From: a virus
Direction: 5' to 3' (one strand)
Length of the DNA stretch: 64,000 bases
Virus record (IMG/VR): IMGVR_UViG_3300045974_000429
Coordinates: 19,745 to 83,744 of that record
How positions within the stretch are numbered: the stretch's first letter is position 1; each line of letters opens with the position of its first letter. The translations under genes and the position numbers were made by a program. This document shows, piece after piece, positions 13,932 to 20,941 of this stretch. Under the pieces are notes generated by a model. That model was not told the DNA's origin and made no database searches. It saw only the letters and a program-made list of their open reading frames with translations.

Positions 13932-16307
13932 TTATTTCACGGCGACCAGGATCGGGTTGAGTTTGGCCAGTGTCTTCATCGACGCGGCGCCGAGCAGCCG
14001 GGCGCCGGCGAGCGCCCTGGCGGGCGCCTCGACCAGATCCGCGGCGTCATCCATCAGCGTCTCCAGGAGCGCCCACATCTTCGCGGCGCGCACCTTCTGG
14101 GAGGCGCCGGCGTCGCCGGTCACGAGCGCGGTGCAGGAGGAGAGGACCGCGTCCGAGATATCGAGGCGGTGAGGGTTGTGCTTCCACTTCGCCTTCCCGT
14201 CCAGGATCTCCGCCGGGTCCGGCAGGTCCATGTTCGTGGCGTAGGTCAGGAACTCGCCGGCGGGGCCGTCGCCGACGAAGGCTGCGACGAGCGTGTCCCG
14301 GTCGCCGGCCGAGAGGCCGTGGATCTTGGAGGCGGCGAAGGCCCGCGTGGCAGCCTCCCAGCTCCGGGGGGAGGGCCACGCCTGGGAGGCGGCCGGGCTG
14401 TTCGCCTCGGGCACCTTGAGGAGCAGGTCCGACTTGCGCTTGACGAACCCGGCGACGAGGCCCCGAGCGGTCGCCCACGGCGTGCCCCAGGCGGCGAGCA
14501 CCCGCGCCTCCTCGGCCGCCGGGTCGATGGGCGCGGCGGCGGCGCTCTCGCCACCGCCCAGGAGCCAGTTCGTCCACTCCTCGGCGGTCGGGGCCTCCCA
14601 GTTGATGTGGCCGAGTCGGTTGGCGACCGGCATCGCGAGGTCCCACCCGCCGGCCGCTTGGTCGGTCGGGTTCGCCGTGGCGAGCACCCGGACGCCCGAG
14701 GCGAGCGGCTGTCCGCCGATCATGCGCTCCTGGATGAGCCCGAGGAGCGGCGGCTGGAGCGCGGGCGGGGCGCAGTTGTGCACCAAGGTGCCGCCTGCCC
14801 CTGCGAAGAAATTGTGGTCGCGTTCGACGGTCAGGTCGTAGACGATGCAGGAAACGGCGTTGCGCTGGATTCGGTGCACGCGCACGAACGCAGGAAGTTG
14901 CGGATCAGCGCCTCCAGTGCGTCCGGAGTCCGGAGAAGCTGCGCACGAACCCGCAAGGTCCGCCAGCCCGCCGCGCGATAGTCTTGTGCTTCCAGCAGAG
15001 GCTCCGAGGGCGTTAAGCGGTCTAGCAGAATCGCCGCGCGCAGCGGCAGATCCGCAAAGTCCGGCACCCGCCAGTTTCTGCGCCCCCCCGGCGGGATCGG
15101 TACCCGCAAGCTTCCATCCCCCGTGTACGGCAGCGCGATCTTGCGCGCAGTGAGAAACGTGATCATCTCCCGTTCTGTTGGCGTCGGTTTCGCCATGCGG
15201 AACACGCACGGGATCCGCCCGGAGATCGTGTGCGCGCGGTTCTTCGCTGCTATCGAGTCCATCTGCCCGTGCTTCCAGGCCGCCAGGAACTTGGTTGACG
15301 CCATCTCGCGCCCCGCAGCACTGCGCCAGAACGCTCCCGCAGCCCGCCCGCCCATCTGCGATAGATTTGGATGGATCTTCCGAGCCGCTGCAGCTGCACG
15401 CGATGCCGCTGCGGCCCGCTCCGCCGCGGTCGTCCTCGCGAGGAACGTTGCCGTGCTCTTGCGCTGAATTATTGCATTCACTTCGAGCGAAAGCGTTGCA
15501 CGCATCTCGGCCAGCCTCGTTCCGTGCGCACGCTTCTCCGCAGCAAACGCTGGATCCGCCATCCGTGCGCGCTGCGTTACCGCCGCAGCCGCCCCGCGCC
15601 TTGCTGACATCTGCGGGTCCGCCAGCAGTGCTGCAGGGAACCGCGTGCGAAACTCCGCTACCGTCATCCCATGCCGCTTCTGAAGATGCGTCGCTGTGAG
15701 GACCCACATCGGCAGCAAGCAGATCGCGCAGCGCAACGAGGGTGCTTCCAGCGCGGAGCTGCTCTGCTGGGATCCAGCGTCCTTCGCTGTAGATGGGGTG
15801 GTCAGGGGTGCAGCGGATCGTCGTGCCATCGGTCAGCTCCAGGGTGAGCAGCGCCGTGACGCGGCGCTGCATGACTCCAGAAACCAGATTAGCGCGGCGC
15901 ATCCCACGTTGCAAGGCGCAGGACCAGACGGCGTCACCGACCCGCAGCTGCTCGATTGGCCGCTGGCCTTGTGGCGTGTGGACCGGCGTGCCTGCGGGGA
16001 AACAGGAAATCTCGTCGATGATGACCAGCCCCCTCTCCGCCATCCCGAGCGTCCACTCGGGCGCGGGGTAGGAGAGGAGGGTGCGCCCGTTGATCGTGGT
16101 CGGGACCGGGACGACGCCGAAGGCGCCCTCGCCGCGCTCGCCGGGGGAGAGGATCTCGACCTTGAGGCCGCCAGCCTTTCCGGCCGCCTCGCAGCTCTGT
16201 GTTTTGGCGACACCCGGAGGGCCGCGGAACAGGAGGGGCAGGCCCCAGCGGTTCCGGCTGATGGGGGTGAAGAGGGCTGCGTGGAGGATCTTGGCCTTGT
16301 TCGTCAT
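13932..16307 (-). CDS. MoxR-like AAA+ ATPase precursor with intein
   Basis: 791-codon precursor. The exteins (residues 1-101 and 512-791) make a 381-aa AAA+ ATPase with Walker A GPPGVAKT (29-36) and Walker B VIIDEIS (95-101). The C-extein resumes the MoxR pattern with CAPPALQPPLLGLIQERM, then sensor 1 (TANPTDQ). A 410-residue intein interrupts right after Walker B. Such ATPases remodel partners of VWA proteins, and one is encoded in the next operon. GGAGAAACCC precedes the ATG; promoter P1 drives it. Activity should require splicing, because the intein splits the ATPase core. Confidence 0.87.
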   Translation of the reverse strand: MTNKAKILHAALFTPISRNRWGLPLLFRGPPGVAKTQSCEAAGKAGGLKVEILSPGERGEGAFGVVPVPTTINGRTLLSYPAPEWTLGMAERGLVIIDEISCFPAGTPVHTPQGQRPIEQLRVGDAVWSCALQRGMRRANLVSGVMQRRVTALLTLELTDGTTIRCTPDHPIYSEGRWIPAEQLRAGSTLVALRDLLAADVGPHSDASSEAAWDDGSGVSHAVPCSTAGGPADVSKARGGCGGNAARTDGGSSVCCGEACARNEAGRDACNAFARSECNNSAQEHGNVPREDDRGGAGRSGIACSCSGSEDPSKSIADGRAGCGSVLAQCCGARDGVNQVPGGLEARADGLDSSEEPRAHDLRADPVRVPHGETDANRTGDDHVSHCAQDRAAVHGGWKLAGTDPAGGAQKLAGAGLCGSAAARGDSARPLNALGASAGSTRLSRGGLADLAGSCAASPDSGRTGGADPQLPAFVRVHRIQRNAVSCIVYDLTVERDHNFFAGAGGTLVHNCAPPALQPPLLGLIQERMIGGQPLASGVRVLATANPTDQAAGGWDLAMPVANRLGHINWEAPTAEEWTNWLLGGGESAAAAPIDPAAEEARVLAAWGTPWATARGLVAGFVKRKSDLLLKVPEANSPAASQAWPSPRSWEAATRAFAASKIHGLSAGDRDTLVAAFVGDGPAGEFLTYATNMDLPDPAEILDGKAKWKHNPHRLDISDAVLSSCTALVTGDAGASQKVRAAKMWALLETLMDDAADLVEAPARALAGARLLGAASMKTLAKLNPILVAVK
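14775..16004 (-). mobile_element. Intein inserted after Walker B of the AAA+ ATPase
   Basis: 410 codons in frame with the host gene. The N-terminal block begins CFPAGTPVHTPQGQRPIEQL (C1 nucleophile); block B contains CTPDHPI; the C-terminal block reads VYDLTVERDHNFF and ends VHN, followed by extein Cys. Splicing sequences are confined to roughly 15737-16004 and 14775-14891. The codons between them give low-complexity Gly/Ser/Ala/Cys/Asp-rich peptide with no recognisable domain. In the shifted frame this stretch encodes a homing endonuclease. All expected catalytic residues (Cys1, block B His, penultimate His, Asn, +1 Cys) are present. Confidence 0.88.
14831..15829 (-). CDS. Homing endonuclease (Ros/MucR-type zinc finger plus Vsr-like nuclease) nested out of frame in the intein
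   Basis: 332 codons in a frame shifted one base from the intein. ATG at 15829, or more likely TTG at 15736 where the domain begins. A C2H2 finger (CAIC at 34-37, H48, H53, then HGMTVAEFRTRFP) resembles Ros/MucR and phage DNA-binding modules. Residues about 215-313 (PTPTEREM, YTGDG, WRVPDF with D257, then YRAAGWRTLRV) look like a Vsr/I-Bth0305I-type PD-(D/E)XK homing nuclease. The nuclease domain ends at about 14890, exactly where the intein C-terminal block starts in the other frame. It presumably cuts intein-less alleles. Confidence 0.75.
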   Translation of the reverse strand: MARRSAAPLTTPSTAKDAGSQQSSSALEAPSLRCAICLLPMWVLTATHLQKRHGMTVAEFRTRFPAALLADPQMSARRGAAAAVTQRARMADPAFAAEKRAHGTRLAEMRATLSLEVNAIIQRKSTATFLARTTAAERAAAASRAAAAARKIHPNLSQMGGRAAGAFWRSAAGREMASTKFLAAWKHGQMDSIAAKNRAHTISGRIPCVFRMAKPTPTEREMITFLTARKIALPYTGDGSLRVPIPPGGRRNWRVPDFADLPLRAAILLDRLTPSEPLLEAQDYRAAGWRTLRVRAQLLRTPDALEALIRNFLRSCACTESSATPFPASSTT

Positions 16308-16340
16308 GGGTTTCTCCGTCGAGTGCGGCGAGGTGAAGGT

Positions 16341-16369
16341 AAAGTAAGCTTTCTTCTCTTTCTTGTCAA
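16341..16369 (-). promoter_or_regulatory. Promoter P1, class I family
   Basis: Leftward strand: TTGACA (16364-16369), 17-base spacer AGAAAGAGAAGAAAGCT, TACTTT (16341-16346). The TGA within the -35 box is the stop codon of the 57-aa gene upstream (16366-16368). Drives the AAA+/intein gene at 16307. Confidence 0.8.
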
Positions 16370-16539
16370 GCGTCGATCTGCTCGACCTGGAAGCGCCGAG
16401 CGGCGCGAACGAAGTCGCGCGCCAGGGCGCGGTGCTCCTCGGCCAGCTCCGCCGTCTCGGCGTGGCGAGCGGCGTCCACCTCGCAGCGGGCTTGGAGGCG
16501 GAGCCAGTTGAGCATCTGCTGCGGGGTCGAGAGTTTCAT
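16366..16539 (-). CDS. Small helical hypothetical protein (57 aa)
   Basis: 57 aa, beginning MKLSTPQQMLNWLRLQARC, all-helical and rich in Ala, Glu and Arg. AGAGGAGAACCCG before the ATG is an excellent ribosome site and resembles those of the two class I operons. Its stop codon is embedded in the P1 -35 box, which supports the frame. Function unknown. Confidence 0.65.
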   Translation of the reverse strand: MKLSTPQQMLNWLRLQARCEVDAARHAETAELAEEHRALARDFVRAARRFQVEQIDA

Positions 16540-16636
16540 CGGGTTCTCCTCTGCCCTCTCGGGCGGCCATCGTCAGGGGCAGCATCACCGCCCGACCGCG
16601 GCGCCCGGAGGCGCTGGCGGTTTCGGCCTGCGCGAG

Positions 16637-16879
16637 CTAGTCGAAGTGGAGGGCATATACGCGGCCGTCGATTTCCGCCCAGCGGTACGAGCCCCCGTCA
16701 TCGATCTCCACCCCGCGCTCCGCGGCGGCGGCAAGGAGCTTGGTGATCATCATCGCTCCGGCCTTGGTCTCAGCGTCGTAGTACTTGCCGCGGCAGCCGC
16801 AGGCGCATCCCGGCTTCCCGCTGTAGGCGCGGACCGGACTCCTCGGCGCCGCGTTCGTCTGTTCCGTCGTCGTCGGCAT
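16637..16879 (-). CDS. Small cysteine-containing hypothetical protein (80 aa)
   Basis: 80 aa with CACGCRGKYYDAE near 25-37 (CxCxC, possibly metal-binding), a helix (AMMITKLLAAAAERG) and a C-terminal beta hairpin. Preceded by promoter P4, a GCGGGGG/CCCCCGC leader hairpin and GAGGAGACGAAG before the ATG. Resembles small proteins common in phage genomes. Function unknown. Confidence 0.7.
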   Translation of the reverse strand: MPTTTEQTNAAPRSPVRAYSGKPGCACGCRGKYYDAETKAGAMMITKLLAAAAERGVEIDDGGSYRWAEIDGRVYALHFD

Positions 16880-16925
16880 CTTCGTCTCCTCTGCGGGGGT
16901 GCCCCCCGCGCGGTTGATGAAAGAA

Positions 16926-16954
16926 CCTTACTCTTCCTTTTCTTTCTTGTCTAG
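16926..16954 (-). promoter_or_regulatory. Promoter P4, class II family
   Basis: Leftward strand: TAGACA (16949-16954), 17-base spacer AGAAAGAAAAGGAAGAG, TAAGGT (16926-16931). The spacer is identical to that of P3 except at one base. Located in the divergent region between the 80-aa gene and the plus-strand nuclease gene. Confidence 0.7.
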
Positions 16955-17025
16955 TCCTCTCTTCCTTTTCTTCTATTGCCTCGACGCCGCTGGTCTTTTT
17001 TTCCTTCCCGCGCTAGCCTCGCCGG

Positions 17026-17460
17026 ATGTCCTCCCCCACCTCTCGATCTCTGGACGAACTCCGCGGGCGAGGCTGGACCGCGCAGGTAGTCGAACGCTGG
17101 AACCAATACGCGCGGGTCCGGGTGGACCTGTTCGGCTGCATCGATCTGGTGGCGGCCGCGCCGCCGACCGCGCTGTGCGCCTGCCGACCGACCTGTCCGG
17201 GAGCGCGCTGCCGCAACGCCGGCGTCTGGGGGATTCAAGCCTGCGCGGGAGCCTCCCACGCCGCGCGGCGCACGAAGTCGTTGGCGGAGCCTCGGCTGCG
17301 GGCGTGGCTTGAGGCCGGAGGCCGGTTCGCGATCTGGTCCTGGGCACAGCGCCGCACCGACGCCGTGCTGCGGGACGGTCGGCGGAGCCGCAGGAAGGTC
17401 TGGACGCTGCGGGAGGAGGAGCTGACCTTGGCGGACATCCTCGCAGAGGCCGCCGCCTAG
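17026..17460 (+). CDS. PD-(D/E)XK nuclease-like protein (resolvase-type), only plus-strand gene
   Basis: 144 aa. Conserved pattern: VERWNQYARVRVDLFGCIDLVA (D x F G x x D core), then GIQACAGASHAARRTKSL, then AWLEAGGRFAIWSWAQR. This matches a phage PD-(D/E)XK family with a Gln in the third motif, related to Holliday-junction-resolvase-type nucleases; I infer branched-DNA or DNA-end cleavage. It is transcribed opposite to every other gene, and its TAG stop shares a CTAG with the convergent neighbour. Only a weak ribosome site is visible, and no clear rightward promoter. Confidence 0.72.
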   Translation: MSSPTSRSLDELRGRGWTAQVVERWNQYARVRVDLFGCIDLVAAAPPTALCACRPTCPGARCRNAGVWGIQACAGASHAARRTKSLAEPRLRAWLEAGGRFAIWSWAQRRTDAVLRDGRRSRRKVWTLREEELTLADILAEAAA

Positions 17461-17678
17461 CCTCGGGCGAGCCCCAGGCTCGCCAGGATGTCCGCCCCCT
17501 GGAGGCACTCGCCGGACCTACACCGCCGGTCGGCAGGCGTCTCCGCCCGCCCGGTCTTCCAGCCGCGCGATGTCTTGAGGGGGGCCAACTGGCGGTCCGC
17601 ACACGCCGCGGGCGTGAGCCGGCACCGGAGGTGCCAGCACAGGAACGTCCGGTCTGCGAGGAATCCGGTGGCGTCCAC
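17457..17678 (-). CDS. Small cysteine-rich hypothetical protein
   Basis: 73 aa with paired cysteines: CWHLRCRLTPAACADRQ (about 14-30) and CRSGECLQG (near 53-61), probably a metal-binding module seen in small phage proteins. Converges on the plus-strand nuclease with a shared CTAG at the stops. Confidence 0.6.
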   Translation of the reverse strand: MDATGFLADRTFLCWHLRCRLTPAACADRQLAPLKTSRGWKTGRAETPADRRCRSGECLQGADILASLGLARG

Positions 17679-17689
17679 CTAGTCCGAGG

Positions 17690-18103
17690 CTACCGGATCT
17701 CCAGCGTGCGGAGGCCGTTCGCGACCGTGCCCGCCACCGAGTAGCAGTAGAGCTGCGGGAGGGCGTCCGACCCGCGGTAGCCCAGGTCGAATGACGCCGT
17801 CGTGGAGGAGCCGGCGATGGGGAACCCGGTGCTCGTACTGGCGGCGATGGGCGAGACGTAGATCGTGGCCGAGTCCTGGTTGCTGACGAACAACTGCGTC
17901 CGGCCCGGCAACGGGCTCGTGATGCAGGGAGTGGACGTGGCGCCGGCCGCCAGGGTCTTGGAGGTGACCTGGACCGCGGGCTGGGCGCCCACGATGGCGG
18001 CCTGAGCCGGAGGATCCTGGAGGATCAGCACGGCGGCGGCGAAGCCGACGAGCACCCCGAGTAGCGCCAGGAGGGCGCGAGACGCGGACGATGGTCTGGG
18101 CAT
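17690..18103 (-). CDS. Exported small beta-rich protein, paralogue B
   Basis: 137 aa. Hydrophobic N-terminal segment (RALLALLGVLVGFAAAVLIL) is a signal anchor or signal peptide. The remainder is beta-rich with CITSPLPGRTQLFVSN and the ending LRTLEIR. It parallels the next gene upstream in the operon (shared CI.SPL..RTQL and a C-terminal EIR), so the two look like a tandem duplication. Lies immediately downstream of the tailspike, so a cell-surface or virion-accessory role is likely; exact role unknown. Confidence 0.65.
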   Translation of the reverse strand: MPRPSSASRALLALLGVLVGFAAAVLILQDPPAQAAIVGAQPAVQVTSKTLAAGATSTPCITSPLPGRTQLFVSNQDSATIYVSPIAASTSTGFPIAGSSTTASFDLGYRGSDALPQLYCYSVAGTVANGLRTLEIR

Positions 18104-18106
18104 GGC

Positions 18107-18514
18107 CTACCGGATCTCGATGAACCGGATGTCGCCGGTCGTGGTCGCGGACTGCCAGCACCAGAGCTGCCCGTAGGTCGTCGGGGGGCCGTAGAACCCG
18201 CCCGTGTAGGGAGTCACCCCCTGATACCAGTACGGCATGAACGGCGTGGTCGAGCCCGCGCCGAGGTACGCTCCGGTCGAGGAGGTCATGGTGGCAGCCG
18301 GTCCGAAATACAGCGTGCTCGTGGAGTTGTTCAGGATCTGGAGCTGGGTGCGGTTGAGCAGCGGGCTGGCGATGCAGGGCGAGGAGGACGCCGCCCCGAA
18401 CGTGGCCACCGTGACCTGCATGGCGGGCAGGGATTGGGCCGAGGCCGGGTTGGAGATCAGGAGGCCGGCGAGGAGCGCGGCGAGGCCGAGGAGCTTCTGG
18501 GCGGTGCGAGTCAT
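18107..18514 (-). CDS. Exported small beta-rich protein, paralogue A
   Basis: 135 aa. The ATG at 18514 is chosen for the GGAGGG four bases upstream and because it begins a textbook Sec signal peptide (MTRTAQKLLGLAALLAGLL, then ASA|QS). The mature part contains CIASPLLNRTQLQILNNST and ends RFIEIR, as in its paralogue. Secretion across the inner membrane is predicted. Ends with TAG three bases before the start of its paralogue. Confidence 0.65.
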   Translation of the reverse strand: MTRTAQKLLGLAALLAGLLISNPASAQSLPAMQVTVATFGAASSSPCIASPLLNRTQLQILNNSTSTLYFGPAATMTSSTGAYLGAGSTTPFMPYWYQGVTPYTGGFYGPPTTYGQLWCWQSATTTGDIRFIEIR

Positions 18515-18638
18515 GTGTCCCTCCGAGGGATGAATGTTGTCGGGAGGCACCTTGCCACCGACGAACGGAAAATGGAAGTCGGGCGGGGCGCCACCACGGC
18601 AACGGCGGTCAGGACGGTGCGCCATGGGCTGGGCTGGC

Positions 18639-20495
18639 TCAATTGCACACCCACGCGCCGTTCAGCCGCTTGGCGATGGCCCCCGTGCCTCCCGCTGCGC
18701 ATGGGTTGGCGATCGTGCAGTCGGAGCAATAGGAGATCGTGCCGTTGGTTGTGACGCCCGTACCAAGACCCGAGAACGTTACCGGCGAGAGCGTGAGCTT
18801 GCCGTAGACGTCCACCGACATCGTAGACGTCGCGTTGTTCTGCACGAGGAGGCTGTAGCCGGCGGTTCTGGCGCCGCTGGACGCTAGGGTGACATCAGCA
18901 CCCGCAGAGCCAGCAGCCAGCCCGCTCGTGATGGTCACCCGGCTGCTGTTGTAGGCGCCGGACAGGGTTCCCGCGTAGACGGTGCCGCCGCCGCCTCCCA
19001 CGTTGATGGGGGCCGAGAACTGCTGCTGGAACGATGCGTTCATAAAAATATCCGCCCCAGAGTAGCCGCCATAGGTATTGATTTTCGACCCGGCCGGCAC
19101 CACGACGCCGCCCGCGAACGTTCCCGTACCGGACTGGCTGATCGAGTAGACCGTGGTCGTGCTGTAGCCGCCAGCGACGAGGTTTGCCGACGAGATGTCG
19201 ATTGTGTTGACGGAGTAGGAGCCGACCGCCTCCCACGGCATCGTCAGGACAGTGTAGATGCTAGAGCTGATGACCTGGACGGGGGTGCCCGCTCCTGTCC
19301 CGGCGGCGACGTTGAACACGCTCGACTCGATGACTACACTCGAGACGGCGGTGTCGATTTGGAGGTCAGGATAGGTGGACGTGCCCGCCGTGCTACGCAC
19401 CCCGCGAATGCTGACCTGACTGCCGCCGGCCACGAGGGGGCCCTTGCCGATGTAGATCATCGGACGATTGGCGGGGTTCGGCTGGTCCCAGACCATCGAG
19501 TCGGAAATCTCACTCGTGATGCACGACAGGACCTTGATCGCGCCACCGCCCGGAGTCTCAAATGCCACGTCTCGAATGTGGTTCGCATAGCCGTAGCTCG
19601 CGTAGCCGTTGTTGGTCTGCTCCAGCCAGATCGCGTACGTGCCTGACGTCGTGCTCCCGCCATAGGAGTATGCGTGCTCGATCGTGATGTGCTCCGTCGA
19701 GGCGCTCGCCAGATTGAGCGCGGGCACCGTGTTGCCGGCCGCATAGGCAAACGAGAAGTCGTGAAGGTTGTTAACGAAGAACCCCATTGTGGTGCTGGAG
19801 GCGTTGATAACGGACTTGGCGGGGTTGGTCTGGACCATGACGACGTTTCGCCACTCAGACGCGGTGACGTTGCTGGCCGCCGTCAGGTTGAAAACGTGCC
19901 CGCCCGTGCCGAGCGCGGAGACCATCGTCAGCCCGTCCACGAGGACACCACTGATCGCCGCGTTCGATGACGCTGTGAACAGGTCCGACACGCTGTTCGT
20001 GATCAGCGATGGCCCAATGCCCCAGACGCAGCCGGGGTTGCTGCATCCGGTCCCCGCCTGTCCGCGCCCCGCGCCCCGGAGCCGGAGGCCCGACTTAATC
20101 ACGATGGGGGCCGACGTCTTGTAGGTGCCGGCAGGGAAAAAGACCTCGCCGGTGGATGCTGCCACGGCGGCGTTGATCGCGTTCGTGTCGTCCTCGGTGT
20201 GGGTGGTGCCGTCGTAGAGGCCGACAGCCCCGAAGTCTTTCACGGACACGGTGTCGGCGAATCGGTCCTGCAGTGTCCGCCCCGTCGTGCTCCCGGTGCT
20301 CGTGACGTGGGAGTCGTGGACGTGGTCGGCGCGCGAGAAATATAGGCTGGAGCCCTCCGAGGCGGAGGTGCCGAGTAGCCCGGTGCTCGTGGCGGTGAGC
20401 GCCTGCTTGGTGGACAGGCCGGTCGAGCCCGCCAGGATGCCTCCGGCGGCGAGGAGAATCAGGGCTGCGAGCGCGATGCGGGTGAAGGGGTTCAT
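18639..20495 (-). CDS. Tailspike / pectate-lyase-like beta-helix protein with N-terminal signal sequence
   Basis: 618 aa. DTVSVKDFGAVG (81-92) followed by TNAINAAVAA and FPAGTYKTSAPI is the hallmark entry to a right-handed beta-helix of phage tailspikes (pectate lyase superfamily), expected to bind or degrade surface polysaccharide. Residues 1-23 (RIALAALILLAAGGILAGS) look like a signal peptide, odd for a protein assembled onto virions in the cytoplasm. The C-terminus (CSDCTIANPC ... GAWVCN) is Cys-rich. Overlaps the lysozyme stop by four bases. Codon composition is less GC-rich than its neighbours, typical of exchanged receptor-binding genes. Confidence 0.8.
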   Translation of the reverse strand: MNPFTRIALAALILLAAGGILAGSTGLSTKQALTATSTGLLGTSASEGSSLYFSRADHVHDSHVTSTGSTTGRTLQDRFADTVSVKDFGAVGLYDGTTHTEDDTNAINAAVAASTGEVFFPAGTYKTSAPIVIKSGLRLRGAGRGQAGTGCSNPGCVWGIGPSLITNSVSDLFTASSNAAISGVLVDGLTMVSALGTGGHVFNLTAASNVTASEWRNVVMVQTNPAKSVINASSTTMGFFVNNLHDFSFAYAAGNTVPALNLASASTEHITIEHAYSYGGSTTSGTYAIWLEQTNNGYASYGYANHIRDVAFETPGGGAIKVLSCITSEISDSMVWDQPNPANRPMIYIGKGPLVAGGSQVSIRGVRSTAGTSTYPDLQIDTAVSSVVIESSVFNVAAGTGAGTPVQVISSSIYTVLTMPWEAVGSYSVNTIDISSANLVAGGYSTTTVYSISQSGTGTFAGGVVVPAGSKINTYGGYSGADIFMNASFQQQFSAPINVGGGGGTVYAGTLSGAYNSSRVTITSGLAAGSAGADVTLASSGARTAGYSLLVQNNATSTMSVDVYGKLTLSPVTFSGLGTGVTTNGTISYCSDCTIANPCAAGGTGAIAKRLNGAWVCN

Positions 20496-20941
20496 GCTGC
20501 CTCCAGGGAGTCGGGCGAGTTCCAGATGTCGATCTCCGCCTGCCGCCGCGCGAGCAGGCCGCGGTTCGGGATGCCCCCGATCTTGTTCCAGCGCAGAAGC
20601 TCCCGCGGCACCTCATCCCAGCGTCCGGCGTTCACGGCCTTAAGCAGCGTGCTCCCCGAGAACGCGCCGAGACCGACGTTGAAGGCAAAGACGAACAGCG
20701 CCGCCATCCTGTGCGCCCCGATGCCGATCTGCACGAGCCCGCGCACGCCGCGAGAGAACCGCGTGAGGTCGAGGATGAGCCGCGCATCGGCCTGGGCCTG
20801 CGTCCATATGAGCCCGGCGCGAACCTCCGGCCCGGTGTGCCCGTAACCGATGGTCCAGACGCCACCCTGGTCCTGGTAGGCGGCGAGGCGGCAGCCCTCC
20901 AGCTTCTTGAGGGCGAAGAACGCGATCTCGTCAGCGGTCAC
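20492..20941 (-). CDS. Endolysin, T4/P21-type lysozyme (GH24)
   Basis: 149 aa muramidase. The catalytic triad is in the right spacing: E15 (KKLEG), D24 (AYQDQGG) and T30 (WTIGYGHTG). The C-terminal helical lobe contains FVFAFNVGLGAFSGSTLL. No signal peptide or SAR segment is seen, so holin-dependent release is expected. It sits at the end of the baseplate genes and 30 kb from the membrane-protein cluster; a baseplate-lysozyme role is an alternative, but the protein is a stand-alone domain. Confidence 0.9.
   Translation of the reverse strand: MTADEIAFFALKKLEGCRLAAYQDQGGVWTIGYGHTGPEVRAGLIWTQAQADARLILDLTRFSRGVRGLVQIGIGAHRMAALFVFAFNVGLGAFSGSTLLKAVNAGRWDEVPRELLRWNKIGGIPNRGLLARRQAEIDIWNSPDSLEAA

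Noticed and set aside
17461-17680. Terminator between the convergent genes at 17.46 kb
   Set aside because: No stem-loop beyond short GC palindromes, and the genes overlap at the stops so there is no room.
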